From positions 1,984,001 through 2,048,000 of the forward strand of contig NZ_JAPEOQ010000001.1 in assembly GCF_026341035.1 (NCBI RefSeq): 64,000 bases of DNA, given 5' to 3'. This DNA comes from Streptomyces sp. NBC_01016. GTDB lineage: Bacteria; Actinomycetota; Actinomycetes; Streptomycetales; Streptomycetaceae. Below are positions 35,174 to 43,442 of the stretch, piece after piece. The notes below the pieces were generated by a model. That model was not told the DNA's origin, searched no databases, and was given only the letters and a program-made list of their open reading frames with translations. Position numbers and translations under genes: made by a program. Every line of letters begins with the position of its first letter. The first letter of the stretch is position 1.

Positions 35174-36602
35174 CGAGGTAGGCCTCCAGACCGTGACGGC
35201 CACCCTCGCGGCCGAAGCCCGACTCCTTGTAGCCGCCGAAGGGCGAGGTCGGGTCGAACTTGTTGAACGTGTTGGCCCAGACGACCCCGGCGCGGAGCTT
35301 GTTCGCGACCGCGAGGATGCGCGAGCCCTTCTCCGTCCAGATGCCGGCCGAGAGCCCGTACTGCGAGTTGTTGGCCTTGGCGACGGCCTCGTCCGGCGTG
35401 CGGAAGCTGAGCACGGACAGGACCGGGCCGAAGATCTCGTCGCGGGCGATGGTGTGCGCCTGCGTGACGTTCGTGAAGAGCGTCGGCGCGAACCAGTAGC
35501 CGGAGGACGGGAGTTCGCAGGGTGCCGACCAGCGCTCGGCGCCCTCGGCCTCGCCCTGCTCGGTGAGCGCGGTGATGCGCGCGAGCTGCTCGGCCGAGTT
35601 GATCGCGCCGATGTCCGTGTTCTTGTCGAGCGGGTCGCCGAGGCGCAGCGTCGACAGGCGGCGCTTCAGCGAGTCGAGCAGTTCGTCCTGGATCGACTCC
35701 TGGACGAGGAGGCGGCTGCCCGCGCAGCAGACCTGGCCCTGGTTGAAGAAGATGCCCGTGACGATGCCCTCGACGGCCTGGTCGATGGGGGCGTCGTCGA
35801 AGACGATGTTCGCGCCCTTGCCGCCGAGTTCGAGCGTCACCTTCTTGTCCGTACCGGCGACGGTGCGGGCGATCTCCTTGCCGACGGCCGTGGAGCCGGT
35901 GAAGGCCACCTTGTTCACGTCGGGGTGGGCGACGAGCGCCGCGCCCGAATCGCCGTACCCCGGAAGGATGTTGACGACGCCCTTCGGCAGGCCCGCCTGG
36001 CGGCAGATGTCCGCGAAGAAGAGAGCGGAGAGCGGGGTCGTCTCGGCGGGCTTCAGGACGACGGTGTTGCCCGTCGCGAGCGCCGGGGCGATCTTCCACG
36101 CCAGCATCAGAAGCGGGAAGTTCCAGGGGATGACCTGGCCCGCGACGCCGAGCGCCTTCGGGTTCGGCCCGAATCCCGCGTGGTCGAGCTTGTCCGCCCA
36201 GCCCGCGTAGTAGAAGAAGTGCGCGGCGACCAGGGGGAGGTCCGCGTCGCGCGTCTCCTTGATGGGCTTGCCGTTGTCGAGCGTTTCGAGGACGGCCAGC
36301 TCGCGGCTGCGTTCCTGGATGATGCGCGCGATACGGAAGAGGTACTTGCCGCGCTCCGCGCCGGGCAGCGCCGACCACTTCTCGAAGGCCTTGCGGGCCG
36401 CCTTCACGGCGCGCTCGACGTCGGCCTCACCGGCCTGCGCGACCTCGGAGAGAACCTCCTCGGTGGCGGGGGAGACGGTCTTGAAGACCTTGCCGTCGGC
36501 GGCGTCGGTGAACTCGCCGTCGATGAACAGGCCGTAGGAGGGTGCGATGTCGACGACCGAGCGGGACTCGGGCGCCGGAGCGTACTCAAATGCAGATGCC
36601 AT
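35166..36602 (-). CDS. Aldehyde dehydrogenase of the deoC operon
   Basis: A 478-residue NAD(P)-dependent aldehyde dehydrogenase. GQVIPWNFPLLM binds cofactor, VTLELGGKGANIVF carries the general base Glu, and NQGQVCCAGSRLLVQ contains the catalytic Cys; EIFGPVLSV is near the end. It lies 6 bases downstream of deoC on the same strand. Since DeoC releases acetaldehyde, oxidation of acetaldehyde to acetate is the likely job. The ATG at 36602 has GATCACCC upstream without a strong ribosome site, suggesting coupling to deoC translation. Confidence 0.9.
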   Translation of the reverse strand: MASAFEYAPAPESRSVVDIAPSYGLFIDGEFTDAADGKVFKTVSPATEEVLSEVAQAGEADVERAVKAARKAFEKWSALPGAERGKYLFRIARIIQERSRELAVLETLDNGKPIKETRDADLPLVAAHFFYYAGWADKLDHAGFGPNPKALGVAGQVIPWNFPLLMLAWKIAPALATGNTVVLKPAETTPLSALFFADICRQAGLPKGVVNILPGYGDSGAALVAHPDVNKVAFTGSTAVGKEIARTVAGTDKKVTLELGGKGANIVFDDAPIDQAVEGIVTGIFFNQGQVCCAGSRLLVQESIQDELLDSLKRRLSTLRLGDPLDKNTDIGAINSAEQLARITALTEQGEAEGAERWSAPCELPSSGYWFAPTLFTNVTQAHTIARDEIFGPVLSVLSFRTPDEAVAKANNSQYGLSAGIWTEKGSRILAVANKLRAGVVWANTFNKFDPTSPFGGYKESGFGREGGRHGLEAYLDV

Positions 36603-36608
36603 GGGTGA

Positions 36609-37568
36609 TCAGTCCACCGTCACGTAGTCGGGACCGGAGTAGCGTCCTGTGGCCAGCTTCTGACGCTGCATCAGCAGGTCGTTCAGGAGGCTGGAGGCGC
36701 CGAAGCGGAACCAGTGGTTGTCGAGCCAGTCCTCGCCCGCGGTCTCGTTCACGATGACCAGGAACTTGATGGCGTCCTTGGAGGTGCGGATGCCGCCCGC
36801 GGGCTTCACGCCGACCTGTACCCCGGTGGTGGCGCGGAAGTCGCGTACGGCTTCGAGCATGAGGAGGGTGTTGGCGGGGGTGGCGTTGACGCCGACCTTG
36901 CCCGTCGACGTCTTGATGAAGTCGGCCCCGGCCAGCATGCCGATCCAGCTCGCGCGCCGGATGTTGTCGTACGTCGAGAGCTCGCCGGTCTCGAAGATGA
37001 CCTTGAGGCGGGCGGCGCCGGAGGCCTCCTTGACCGCGCGGATCTCCTCGTAGACCTTCATGTAGTTGCCCGCGAGGAAGGCGCCGCGATCGATGACCAT
37101 GTCGATCTCGTCCGCCCCGGCCGCCACGGCTTCGCGTACGTCCCCGAGCTTCACGTCGAGGGCGGTGCGGCCCGCCGGGAAGGCGGTGGCCACGGAGGCG
37201 ACCTTGACGTCCGTACCGGCGACGGCGGCCTTCGCGGTGGCCACCATGTCCGGGTAGACGCAGACCGCCGCGGTGCGGGGGGTCGTGCGGTCGGTGGGGT
37301 CCGGGTTGACCGCCTTCGCGCCGAGGGCCCGGACCTTGCCCGGGGTGTCGGAGCCTTCGAGGGTCGTCAGGTCGATCATCGAGATGGCCAGGTCGATGGC
37401 GTACGCCTTCGCCGTGGTCTTGATGGAACGGGTCCCGAGCGAAGCGGCGCGCGCCTCCAGGCCGACCGCGTCGACGCCGGGCAACCCGTGCAGGAAGCGG
37501 CGCAGCGTGCTGTCGGACGCGGTGGCGTCGCTGAGAGCGGGTGCGGGTGCAGAACTGGGCATGGTCAC
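36609..37568 (-). CDS. deoC: Deoxyribose-phosphate aldolase
   Basis: A 319-residue class I aldolase splitting 2-deoxyribose-5-phosphate into glyceraldehyde-3-phosphate and acetaldehyde. The Schiff-base region LKVIFETGELS and phosphate-binding GVKPAGGIRTSKDA are intact, as is DEIDMVIDRGAFL. It has an N-terminal extension compared with the ~220-residue E. coli enzyme, common in actinomycetes. GTG 37568 or ATG 37562 could start; no Shine-Dalgarno is seen, and the promoter -10 is only ~7-10 bases away. Confidence 0.95.
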   Translation of the reverse strand: MTMPSSAPAPALSDATASDSTLRRFLHGLPGVDAVGLEARAASLGTRSIKTTAKAYAIDLAISMIDLTTLEGSDTPGKVRALGAKAVNPDPTDRTTPRTAAVCVYPDMVATAKAAVAGTDVKVASVATAFPAGRTALDVKLGDVREAVAAGADEIDMVIDRGAFLAGNYMKVYEEIRAVKEASGAARLKVIFETGELSTYDNIRRASWIGMLAGADFIKTSTGKVGVNATPANTLLMLEAVRDFRATTGVQVGVKPAGGIRTSKDAIKFLVIVNETAGEDWLDNHWFRFGASSLLNDLLMQRQKLATGRYSGPDYVTVD

Positions 37569-37575
37569 GAGGGGA

Positions 37576-37594
37576 GCATATCTACGCGCGTAGC
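37576..37594 (-). promoter_or_regulatory. deoC promoter with nucleoside-regulon operator
   Basis: The operator TCTACGCGCGTAGC (37581-37594 on the + strand) is one base off perfect. On the minus strand it merges into TAGATATG, giving a -10 (TAGATA or GATATG) 7-10 bases before GTG 37568. The operator would therefore cover the -10 element. Confidence 0.7.
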
Positions 37595-37640
37595 GGCTGT
37601 ACAGGTCGCGGTGTGGTTGCGGGTGCCGGGGTTACGGTCG

Positions 37641-37687
37641 CGGGGCTCTGCCCCGGACCCCGCGCCTCAATCGCCGGCGAGGCTTGA
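37641..37687 (-). repeat. Intergenic double-hairpin repeat, variant B, copy 7 (inverted)
   Basis: Variant B read on the minus strand with one C-to-T change in stem 1. It is unusual because it lies between divergent genes (deoC and the PH-domain gene), where no transcript ends, so a pure terminator role is unlikely here. Confidence 0.8.
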
Positions 37688-37771
37688 TTTTGCCCGGCCC
37701 CTTGATTTGCGGGCCGCTTGCTTTGCCCAGCTGATGGATGCGGCTATTGACGGGTCGGGCACAATCGAGCC

Positions 37772-38395
37772 ATGACGAGCAGCCAGACCACGCCCCCGCA
37801 GGCACGTGACCGGATCTATCGGTCTCCCGCCGGTATCGCCGGTGGTGTCGTGCTGATCCTGATCGGGGCCTGGATGGGCGGCGACGCCGTGGCGTACGGG
37901 GACGGGCGGACGCCGTGGACGGTGCTGGCCGGGCTGCTGTTCGTGGTGCCGCTCGTCGTCGCGTTCACCATCAGGCCGGCTGTCTTCGGTAACGAGGAGC
38001 GGCTGCGCCTGCGCAACCCGTTCCGTGACGTCTCGCTGCCGTGGTCCGCGGTCTCGGGCTTCAAGTCCGGGTACTCGAACGAGGTCGTCGACGAGGCGGG
38101 CACCAAGTACCAGCTCTGGTCCATCCCGGTGTCGCTGCGCGGCCGGCGCAAGGTCCAGCGCCAGCAGATGCGCGCGGCCAAGGGCGGCCGCACGGCCACC
38201 GGAGCCAGCGGCCTGCCGGTGACCGAGCAGCGCTCGACCGGCGACCAGGCCATGGACGAACTGCGCGAACTCCACGAGGCGCATGCCGAGGCCGAGACGA
38301 CGCAGGGCGCCACCAAGGTCCGCTGGGCGTACGAGATCATCGCTCCCGCACTCGTGGGCGCGGTAATCCTGGTGGCACTCCTCGCATTGGGGTAG
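37772..38395 (+). CDS. PH-domain membrane protein
   Basis: A 207-residue protein. Two N-terminal helices (AGGVVLILIGAWMGGDAV; VLAGLLFVVPLVVAF) are followed by a bacterial PH-like domain (LRLRNPFRDVSLPWSAVSGF). A charged central segment and a C-terminal helix (IIAPALVGAVILVALLALG) follow. Such proteins are common in Streptomyces with no known role. It is likely anchored in the cytoplasmic membrane with the PH domain inside. It stands alone, divergent from deoC. Confidence 0.8.
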   Translation: MTSSQTTPPQARDRIYRSPAGIAGGVVLILIGAWMGGDAVAYGDGRTPWTVLAGLLFVVPLVVAFTIRPAVFGNEERLRLRNPFRDVSLPWSAVSGFKSGYSNEVVDEAGTKYQLWSIPVSLRGRRKVQRQQMRAAKGGRTATGASGLPVTEQRSTGDQAMDELRELHEAHAEAETTQGATKVRWAYEIIAPALVGAVILVALLALG

Positions 38396-38477
38396 CGCGA
38401 ATCAGGCCCCAGGGGCGCGTCATGTGGCGCCGGCGCATGAGGCAGCCAAGCGCATCAACTCGCCGGGCCAGCATTTA

Positions 38478-38522
38478 AAGCCCCTGCGGCGATTGAGCAG
38501 CGGGGTCCGGGGCGGAGCCCCG
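38478..38522 (+). repeat. Intergenic double-hairpin repeat, variant A, copy 8
   Basis: Variant A with a GGCGATTGA loop, preceded by GCATTTA. It lies between the convergent PH-domain and phosphosugar-mutase genes. Confidence 0.85.
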
Positions 38523-38548
38523 CGGCCGCAACCCCGGCCTACGCCGAG

Positions 38549-40195
38549 CTAGATACCCGCCGCCCCCGCAAGGTCCCGCTTGATCGCCGCGAGGCGTTCC
38601 GTCGCGGTGACCCGGGCCGCGGGCAACGCGTCCCGACCGCCGACCGCAACCACGACCTCCAGGTAACACTTGAGCTTCGGCTCGGTCCCCGACGGCCGCA
38701 CCACGACCCGCGCCCCGTCGAGCGTGTACCGCAACCCGTCCGTGGGCGGCAGCCCTCCCGACCCTTCGGCGAGATCGTCCGCGCGGGTCACCGCGAGCCC
38801 CGCCAGCTCCACCGGCGGAGTCTCCCGGAGCCGGCGCATCGCGTCCGCGATGACCGACAGGTCCTCCACCCGGACGCTCAACTGGTCCGTGGCGTGCAGC
38901 CCGTGCGTGAGCGCCAGGTCGTCGAGCGCGTCCAGGAGCGTACGGCCCTGGGACTTCAGCTTGCTCGCCAGCTCGGTGACGAGCAGCGCGGCCGTGATGC
39001 CGTCCTTGTCGCGCACGCCCTCGGGGTCGACGCAGTAGCCGAGCGCCTCCTCGTAGCCGTAGCGCAGGCCCTCGACGCGGGCGATCCACTTGAAGCCGGT
39101 CAGCGTCTCCTCGTACGGGAGTCCCGCGGCCTCGGCGATCCGGCCGAGCAGCGAGGACGACACGATCGACTCGGCGAGGACGCCGGTCACGCCCCGCTTC
39201 ACGAGGTGCGCCGCCAGCAGCGCGCCCACCTCGTCGCCGCGCAGCATCCGCCACTCACCGCCGTCGGGCACGGCCACCGCGCAGCGGTCCGCGTCCGGGT
39301 CGTTGGCGATGATCAGGTCCGGGGTCTCGGTCTGCGCGCGGGCCGTCGCGAACGACAGGTCCATCGCCCCCGGCTCCTCCGGGTTCGGGAACGCGACCGT
39401 GGGGAAGTCCGGGTCGGGCTCGGCCTGTTCGGGCACGAGCACCGGCTCGGGGAAGCCCGCGCGGGCGAAGGCGGCGAGGAGCGTGTCCTTGCCGACGCCG
39501 TGCATCGCCGTGTAGACGGTGCGGGCCGAGCGGGCGGAGCCCGGAGCCAGGACCGCGTCCGTGCGTGCCAGGTAGGCGTTCAGGACGTCGTCGCCCAGCG
39601 TCTCCCAACCGCTCTCCGCACGCGGCACGTCGTCCAGCGACGCCACCGCGTCGATCTCGGCCGCGATCTCCGCGTCCGCCGGCGGCACGATCTGCGAGCC
39701 GTCGCCGAGGTACACCTTGTAGCCGTTGTCGCGCGGCGGGTTGTGCGAGGCCGTGACCTCGACGCCCGCGACCGCGCCCAGGTGCCGTATGGCGAAGGCG
39801 AGCACGGGGGTGGGCAGCGGGCGGGGGAGGACCGCGGCGCGCAGCCCGGCCCCCACCATCACCGCCGCCGTGTCGCGCGCGAAGTCCGCCGACTTGTGCC
39901 GCGCGTCGTAGCCGATGACGACCGGACCGTCCGTCTGGCCCTTCGCCTTCAGATACGCCGCCAGGCCCGCGGCCGCGCGGATGACCACCGCGCGGTTCAT
40001 CCGCATCGGGCCCGCGCCCAGCTCGCCGCGCAGCCCGGCCGTGCCGAACTGCAGCCTTCCGGAGAAGCGCTCGCCGATCGACTCCAGATCTCCGGCCTCG
40101 ATGAGCTTGGCCAGCTCCTCGCGGGTCTCCGGGTCCGGGTCCTCCGCCAGCCAGGTCTTCGCCCGGTCGAGCAGTTCGCTGCCAGATACGGTCAC
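38549..40195 (-). CDS. Phosphosugar mutase, probable phosphopentomutase role
   Basis: A 548-residue alpha-D-phosphohexomutase-superfamily enzyme. It has FGTAGLRGELGAG, the phosphoserine loop EVTASHNPPRDNG, the metal loop NDPDADRCAVAV, and the C-terminal phosphate loop VRPSGTEPKLKCY. Annotated relatives are phosphomannomutase/phosphoglucomutase. Being 59 bases downstream of deoD and lacking a deoB gene nearby, it may interconvert (deoxy)ribose-1- and -5-phosphate here. GTG 40195 is preceded by GAAGGA with 9-base spacing and preferred over ATG 40204. Confidence 0.88.
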   Translation of the reverse strand: MTVSGSELLDRAKTWLAEDPDPETREELAKLIEAGDLESIGERFSGRLQFGTAGLRGELGAGPMRMNRAVVIRAAAGLAAYLKAKGQTDGPVVIGYDARHKSADFARDTAAVMVGAGLRAAVLPRPLPTPVLAFAIRHLGAVAGVEVTASHNPPRDNGYKVYLGDGSQIVPPADAEIAAEIDAVASLDDVPRAESGWETLGDDVLNAYLARTDAVLAPGSARSARTVYTAMHGVGKDTLLAAFARAGFPEPVLVPEQAEPDPDFPTVAFPNPEEPGAMDLSFATARAQTETPDLIIANDPDADRCAVAVPDGGEWRMLRGDEVGALLAAHLVKRGVTGVLAESIVSSSLLGRIAEAAGLPYEETLTGFKWIARVEGLRYGYEEALGYCVDPEGVRDKDGITAALLVTELASKLKSQGRTLLDALDDLALTHGLHATDQLSVRVEDLSVIADAMRRLRETPPVELAGLAVTRADDLAEGSGGLPPTDGLRYTLDGARVVVRPSGTEPKLKCYLEVVVAVGGRDALPAARVTATERLAAIKRDLAGAAGI

Positions 40196-40254
40196 GGTTC
40201 GCATTCCTTCGGACGTACGGATACGACGACGGTCCCGGCGGGGACCGGACGGGA

Positions 40255-41079
40255 TCAGATCTTCGCGAGGACCTTGGTCAGCAGGTCGCCCATGGCGGAG
40301 GCCGAGTCGCGGCCCGCCTGGAGGACCTCTTCGTGGTTGAGCGGCTCGCCGGAGAGGCCCGCCGCCAGGTTCGTCACCAGGGAGATGCCGAGCACCTCCG
40401 CGCCCGCCTCACGGGCCGCGATGGCCTCCAGGGTGGTGGACATGCCGACCAGGTCGGCGCCGAGGATGCCGGCCATCCGGACCTCGGCGGGGGTCTCGTA
40501 GTGCGGGCCCGTGAACTGGGCGTACACGCCCTCTTCCAGGCTCGGGTCGATCTCCTTGCACAGCGCGCGAAGCCGCGGCGAGTACAGGTCGGTGAGGTCG
40601 ACGAAGTTGGCGCCGACGATCGGCGAGGCCGCGGTCAGGTTGATGTGGTCGGAGATGAGCACCGGCTGGCCGGGGCGCATGCCCTGGCGCAGACCGCCAC
40701 AGCCGTTGGTGAGCACGATGGTCTTGCAGCCCGCCGCGGCGGCCGTGCGCACGCCGTGCGCGACGGCGGCGACGCCGCGGCCCTCGTAGAAGTGCGTACG
40801 GCCCAGGTAGACCAGGGCGCGCTTCTCGCCGACCTGGTACGAGCGGACCGTGCCGCCGTGCCCTGCCACTGCGGCGCCGGTGAATCCGGGCAGTTCGGTG
40901 AAGGGGAACTCGGCGGCGGGCTCGCCCAGCGCCTCGGAGGCGGGCGCCCAGCCGGAGCCCATCACGAGGGCGACGTCGTGGGTCTCGGCGCCCGTCAGCT
41001 CGCGCAGCCGCGCGGCGGCGGCGTCGGCGGCGGCGTACGGGTCGGCCAGGACGTGGTCCGGAGTAAGAGAAGCGTTCAC
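40255..41079 (-). CDS. deoD: Purine nucleoside phosphorylase
   Basis: A 274-residue purine nucleoside phosphorylase of the trimeric (PNP/MTAP-like) type, cleaving inosine/guanosine and deoxy forms with phosphate. Visible motifs are [40 protein letters not shown] and [17 protein letters not shown] 41079 is chosen because the reading begins there in homologues and a TACCCT -10 lies 7 bases upstream, which makes it leaderless. The phosphosugar-mutase gene follows in the same operon, logical for ribose-1-phosphate processing. The symbol follows nucleoside-pathway usage; punA would also fit this fold. Confidence 0.92.
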   Translation of the reverse strand: MNASLTPDHVLADPYAAADAAAARLRELTGAETHDVALVMGSGWAPASEALGEPAAEFPFTELPGFTGAAVAGHGGTVRSYQVGEKRALVYLGRTHFYEGRGVAAVAHGVRTAAAAGCKTIVLTNGCGGLRQGMRPGQPVLISDHINLTAASPIVGANFVDLTDLYSPRLRALCKEIDPSLEEGVYAQFTGPHYETPAEVRMAGILGADLVGMSTTLEAIAAREAGAEVLGISLVTNLAAGLSGEPLNHEEVLQAGRDSASAMGDLLTKVLAKI

Positions 41080-41086
41080 GCCGACG

Positions 41087-41117
41087 AGGGTAGCCTGTCG
41101 CTGCCTACGCGCGTAGA
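41087..41117 (-). promoter_or_regulatory. deoD promoter with nucleoside-regulon operator
   Basis: The operator CCTACGCGCGTAGA (41104-41117) has one mismatch. The -10 TACCCT (minus strand, 41092-41087) ends 7 bases before GTG 41079. The operator lies over the -35 region. Confidence 0.7.
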
Positions 41118-41217
41118 TGTCGGAGGTCACGTCCTGAGGATCGTTGCTTTGTCGTTTCCGACGAACGGGGGAGCGGGGAGCGCTTCAGCACGTTCTCGGT
41201 ACGCCCTCAGCGCGCCC

Positions 41218-41655
41218 TCAGCAGGGTCGCTTGCGCAGCTCCATCGCGTAGTCGTGCGGCGCGCCCGCGGACTCGGCCGCGTCGGCGATCTCGCCCAGGT
41301 ACCGCGCCGAGGGGAGGCCGCCCTCGTAACCGTTCAGTACGTAGAGCCACGTGGGCTCCTCGCCCTCCAGGGTGTCCACGCGGACCCGCATCCGCCGGTA
41401 GATGTCGAGGCCGACGCCCTCCCAGCGGTCCATCGACTCCTCGTCCATCGGGGCGATGTCGTACAGCGCGACGAAGACCTGTGAACGCGGCGCCTCGACG
41501 ATGGTGGCGAGTGCGCCCTCCCAGCCCATGTGCTCGCCCCCGAACGTGAGCCGCCAGCCGTTCAGCCAGCCCGTCGCGCGCAGCGGCGAGTGCGGGGCGC
41601 GGCGCGTCATGAGCCGCGGGTCGAGATTGCCGGCGTACGCGGCGTAGAGCGACAT
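41218..41655 (-). CDS. Gamma-glutamylcyclotransferase-like (AIG2) protein
   Basis: A 145-residue protein of the GGCT/AIG2-like fold. It has the N-terminal loop LYAAYAGNLDP (YxxYAGN) and a central acidic VALYDIAPMDEESMDRWEG, where the catalytic glutamate normally lies. It could release 5-oxoproline from gamma-glutamyl compounds or gamma-glutamylamines. The gene stands alone, upstream of deoD on the same strand but with a 138-bp gap holding the deoD promoter. The exact substrate is not readable. Confidence 0.8.
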   Translation of the reverse strand: MSLYAAYAGNLDPRLMTRRAPHSPLRATGWLNGWRLTFGGEHMGWEGALATIVEAPRSQVFVALYDIAPMDEESMDRWEGVGLDIYRRMRVRVDTLEGEEPTWLYVLNGYEGGLPSARYLGEIADAAESAGAPHDYAMELRKRPC

Positions 41656-41828
41656 GGGACCGAGACTACGTCAGACGGACCACATGTCTCGTGAGTAACC
41701 GAAGCACCCCTCTTAAGTGGGGAGGAGTGCGGCTCCCAGGAGGGGATACGCGCAGTCCGGGCCCGCGCGGTGCCCGGACGGGGGCCCCGGCTCGGTGCGG
41801 CCTTGAAGCGTGCGGGACAATGGGGCAT

Positions 41829-43268
41829 GTGACTCGGATCGTGATCATCGGTGGCGGACCTGGCGGATACGAGGCGGCTTTGGTGGCCGCGTCCCTCGGC
41901 GCGGAGGTGACCGTCGTCGACTGCGACGGCCTCGGCGGGGCGTCGGTGCTGACCGACTGCGTACCGTCGAAGACCTTGATCGCCACGGCCGAGGTGATGA
42001 CCACCTTCGACTCCTCTTATGAAGAGCTCGGCATCATCGTCGAGGACGACACCCCCGACCCGGACAGCCCGGCCCGCGTCGTCGGCGTGGACCTCGGCAA
42101 GGTCAACCGCCGTGTGAAGCGCCTCGCGCTCGCCCAGTCCCACGACATCACCGCTTCCGTCACCCGCGCGGGTGCGCGCGTGCTGCGCGGCAAGGGCCGC
42201 CTGGACGGCCAGCAGGCGCTCGACGGCTCCCGCAAGGTGATCGTCACCGCGGCCGACGGCGCCGAGGAGACCCTCGTCGCCGACGCCGTGCTCCTGTGCA
42301 CCGGCGGCCACCCGCGTGAGCTGGCCGACGCGCAGCCCGACGGCGAGCGGATCCTCAACTGGACGCAGGTGTACGACCTGGACGAGCTCCCCGAGGAGCT
42401 CATCGTGGTCGGTTCCGGTGTCACCGGTGCCGAGTTCGCGGGTGCCTACAAGGCGCTCGGCTCCAAGGTCACCCTCGTCTCCTCCCGCGACCGCGTGCTG
42501 CCCGGCGAGGACCCGGACGCCGCCGCCGTCCTGGAGGACGTGTTCCGGCGCCGCGGCATGAACGTCATGGCCCGCTCCCGCGCCGCCTCCGCCAAGCGCG
42601 TCGGCGACCGCGTCGAGGTCACGCTCTCCGACGGCCGGGTCATCTCCGGTACGCACTGCCTGATGGCGGTCGGCGCCGTCCCCAACAGCGAGGGCCTCGG
42701 CCTGGAGGAAGCGGGCGTCAAGGTCAAGGAGTCGGGCCACATCTGGACCGACAAGGTCAGCCGCACCACCGCTCCCGGCGTGTACGCGGCCGGTGACGTG
42801 ACCGGGGTCTTCGCCCTCGCGTCCGTCGCCGCGATGCAGGGCCGCATCGCGATGTACCACTTCCTGGGCGACGCGGTCACGCCGCTGAACCTCAAGACGG
42901 TCTCGTCCAACGTCTTCACCGACCCGGAGATCGCGACCGTCGGCTACACGCAGGCCGATGTCGACTCGGGCAAGATCGACGCCCGCGCCGTCAAGCTGCC
43001 GCTGCTGCGCAACCCCCGCGCGAAGATGCAGGGCATCAGGGACGGCTTCGTCAAGATCTTCTGCCGTCCGGGTACGGGCATCGTGGTCGGCGGAGTGGTC
43101 GTCGCGCCGCGCGCTTCGGAACTGATCCACCCCATCTCGATCGCGGTCGACAACAATCTGACGGTCGAGCAGATCGCGAACACGTTCACCGTGTACCCCT
43201 CGCTGTCGGGATCGATCGCCGAAGTGGCGCGGCAGTTGCACACGCGGAAGATCGCCGAAGAGGGCTGA
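41829..43268 (+). CDS. NAD(P)H-quinone dehydrogenase (LpdA-like flavoprotein)
   Basis: A 479-residue flavoprotein of the disulfide-reductase fold. FAD binds at IVIIGGGPGGYEA, NAD(P)H at LIVVGSGVTGAEFAG, and APGVYAAGDVTG is the second FAD contact. The redox-disulfide segment reads GGASVLTDCVPSK: the first cysteine is serine. The C-terminal His-Glu pair is missing (VYPSLSGSIAE). It therefore cannot be a lipoamide dehydrogenase and matches the mycobacterial LpdA-type quinone reductases. A GACAAT -10 ends 7 bases before GTG 41829, suggesting a leaderless mRNA. Confidence 0.9.
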   Translation: MTRIVIIGGGPGGYEAALVAASLGAEVTVVDCDGLGGASVLTDCVPSKTLIATAEVMTTFDSSYEELGIIVEDDTPDPDSPARVVGVDLGKVNRRVKRLALAQSHDITASVTRAGARVLRGKGRLDGQQALDGSRKVIVTAADGAEETLVADAVLLCTGGHPRELADAQPDGERILNWTQVYDLDELPEELIVVGSGVTGAEFAGAYKALGSKVTLVSSRDRVLPGEDPDAAAVLEDVFRRRGMNVMARSRAASAKRVGDRVEVTLSDGRVISGTHCLMAVGAVPNSEGLGLEEAGVKVKESGHIWTDKVSRTTAPGVYAAGDVTGVFALASVAAMQGRIAMYHFLGDAVTPLNLKTVSSNVFTDPEIATVGYTQADVDSGKIDARAVKLPLLRNPRAKMQGIRDGFVKIFCRPGTGIVVGGVVVAPRASELIHPISIAVDNNLTVEQIANTFTVYPSLSGSIAEVARQLHTRKIAEEG

Positions 43269-43279
43269 TTTTCGCCAAC

Positions 43280-43308
43280 GGGCCGCAGGTCACGGTGAGT
43301 TGCGGCCC
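43280..43308 (+). terminator. Hairpin after the LpdA-like gene
   Basis: GGGCCGCA (43280-43287) pairs with TGCGGCCC (43301-43308) around a 13-nt loop, 12 bases after the stop codon. No U-tract is present, as is usual in Streptomyces. Confidence 0.6.
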
Positions 43309-43332
43309 ATGCAGGGGGCATAGGCGGGCTGG

Positions 43333-43354
43333 ATAGGCGCCCCGCCGCGCCTAT
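43333..43354. promoter_or_regulatory. Inverted repeat upstream of the deoR-type gene
   Basis: ATAGGCG (43333-43339) and CGCCTAT (43348-43354), perfect 7-bp arms with an 8-bp GC-rich spacer, 89 bases before the regulator start. A candidate operator, unrelated in sequence to the nucleoside palindrome. Confidence 0.4.
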
Positions 43355-43442
43355 ACCACTCCGGTGGTTCCTGTGCGAACAGAATCGGTAAATCGGCGCA
43401 AACTGCTGAAACCAGACGGTCGTTGGGGTTACTGTCAGTTTC

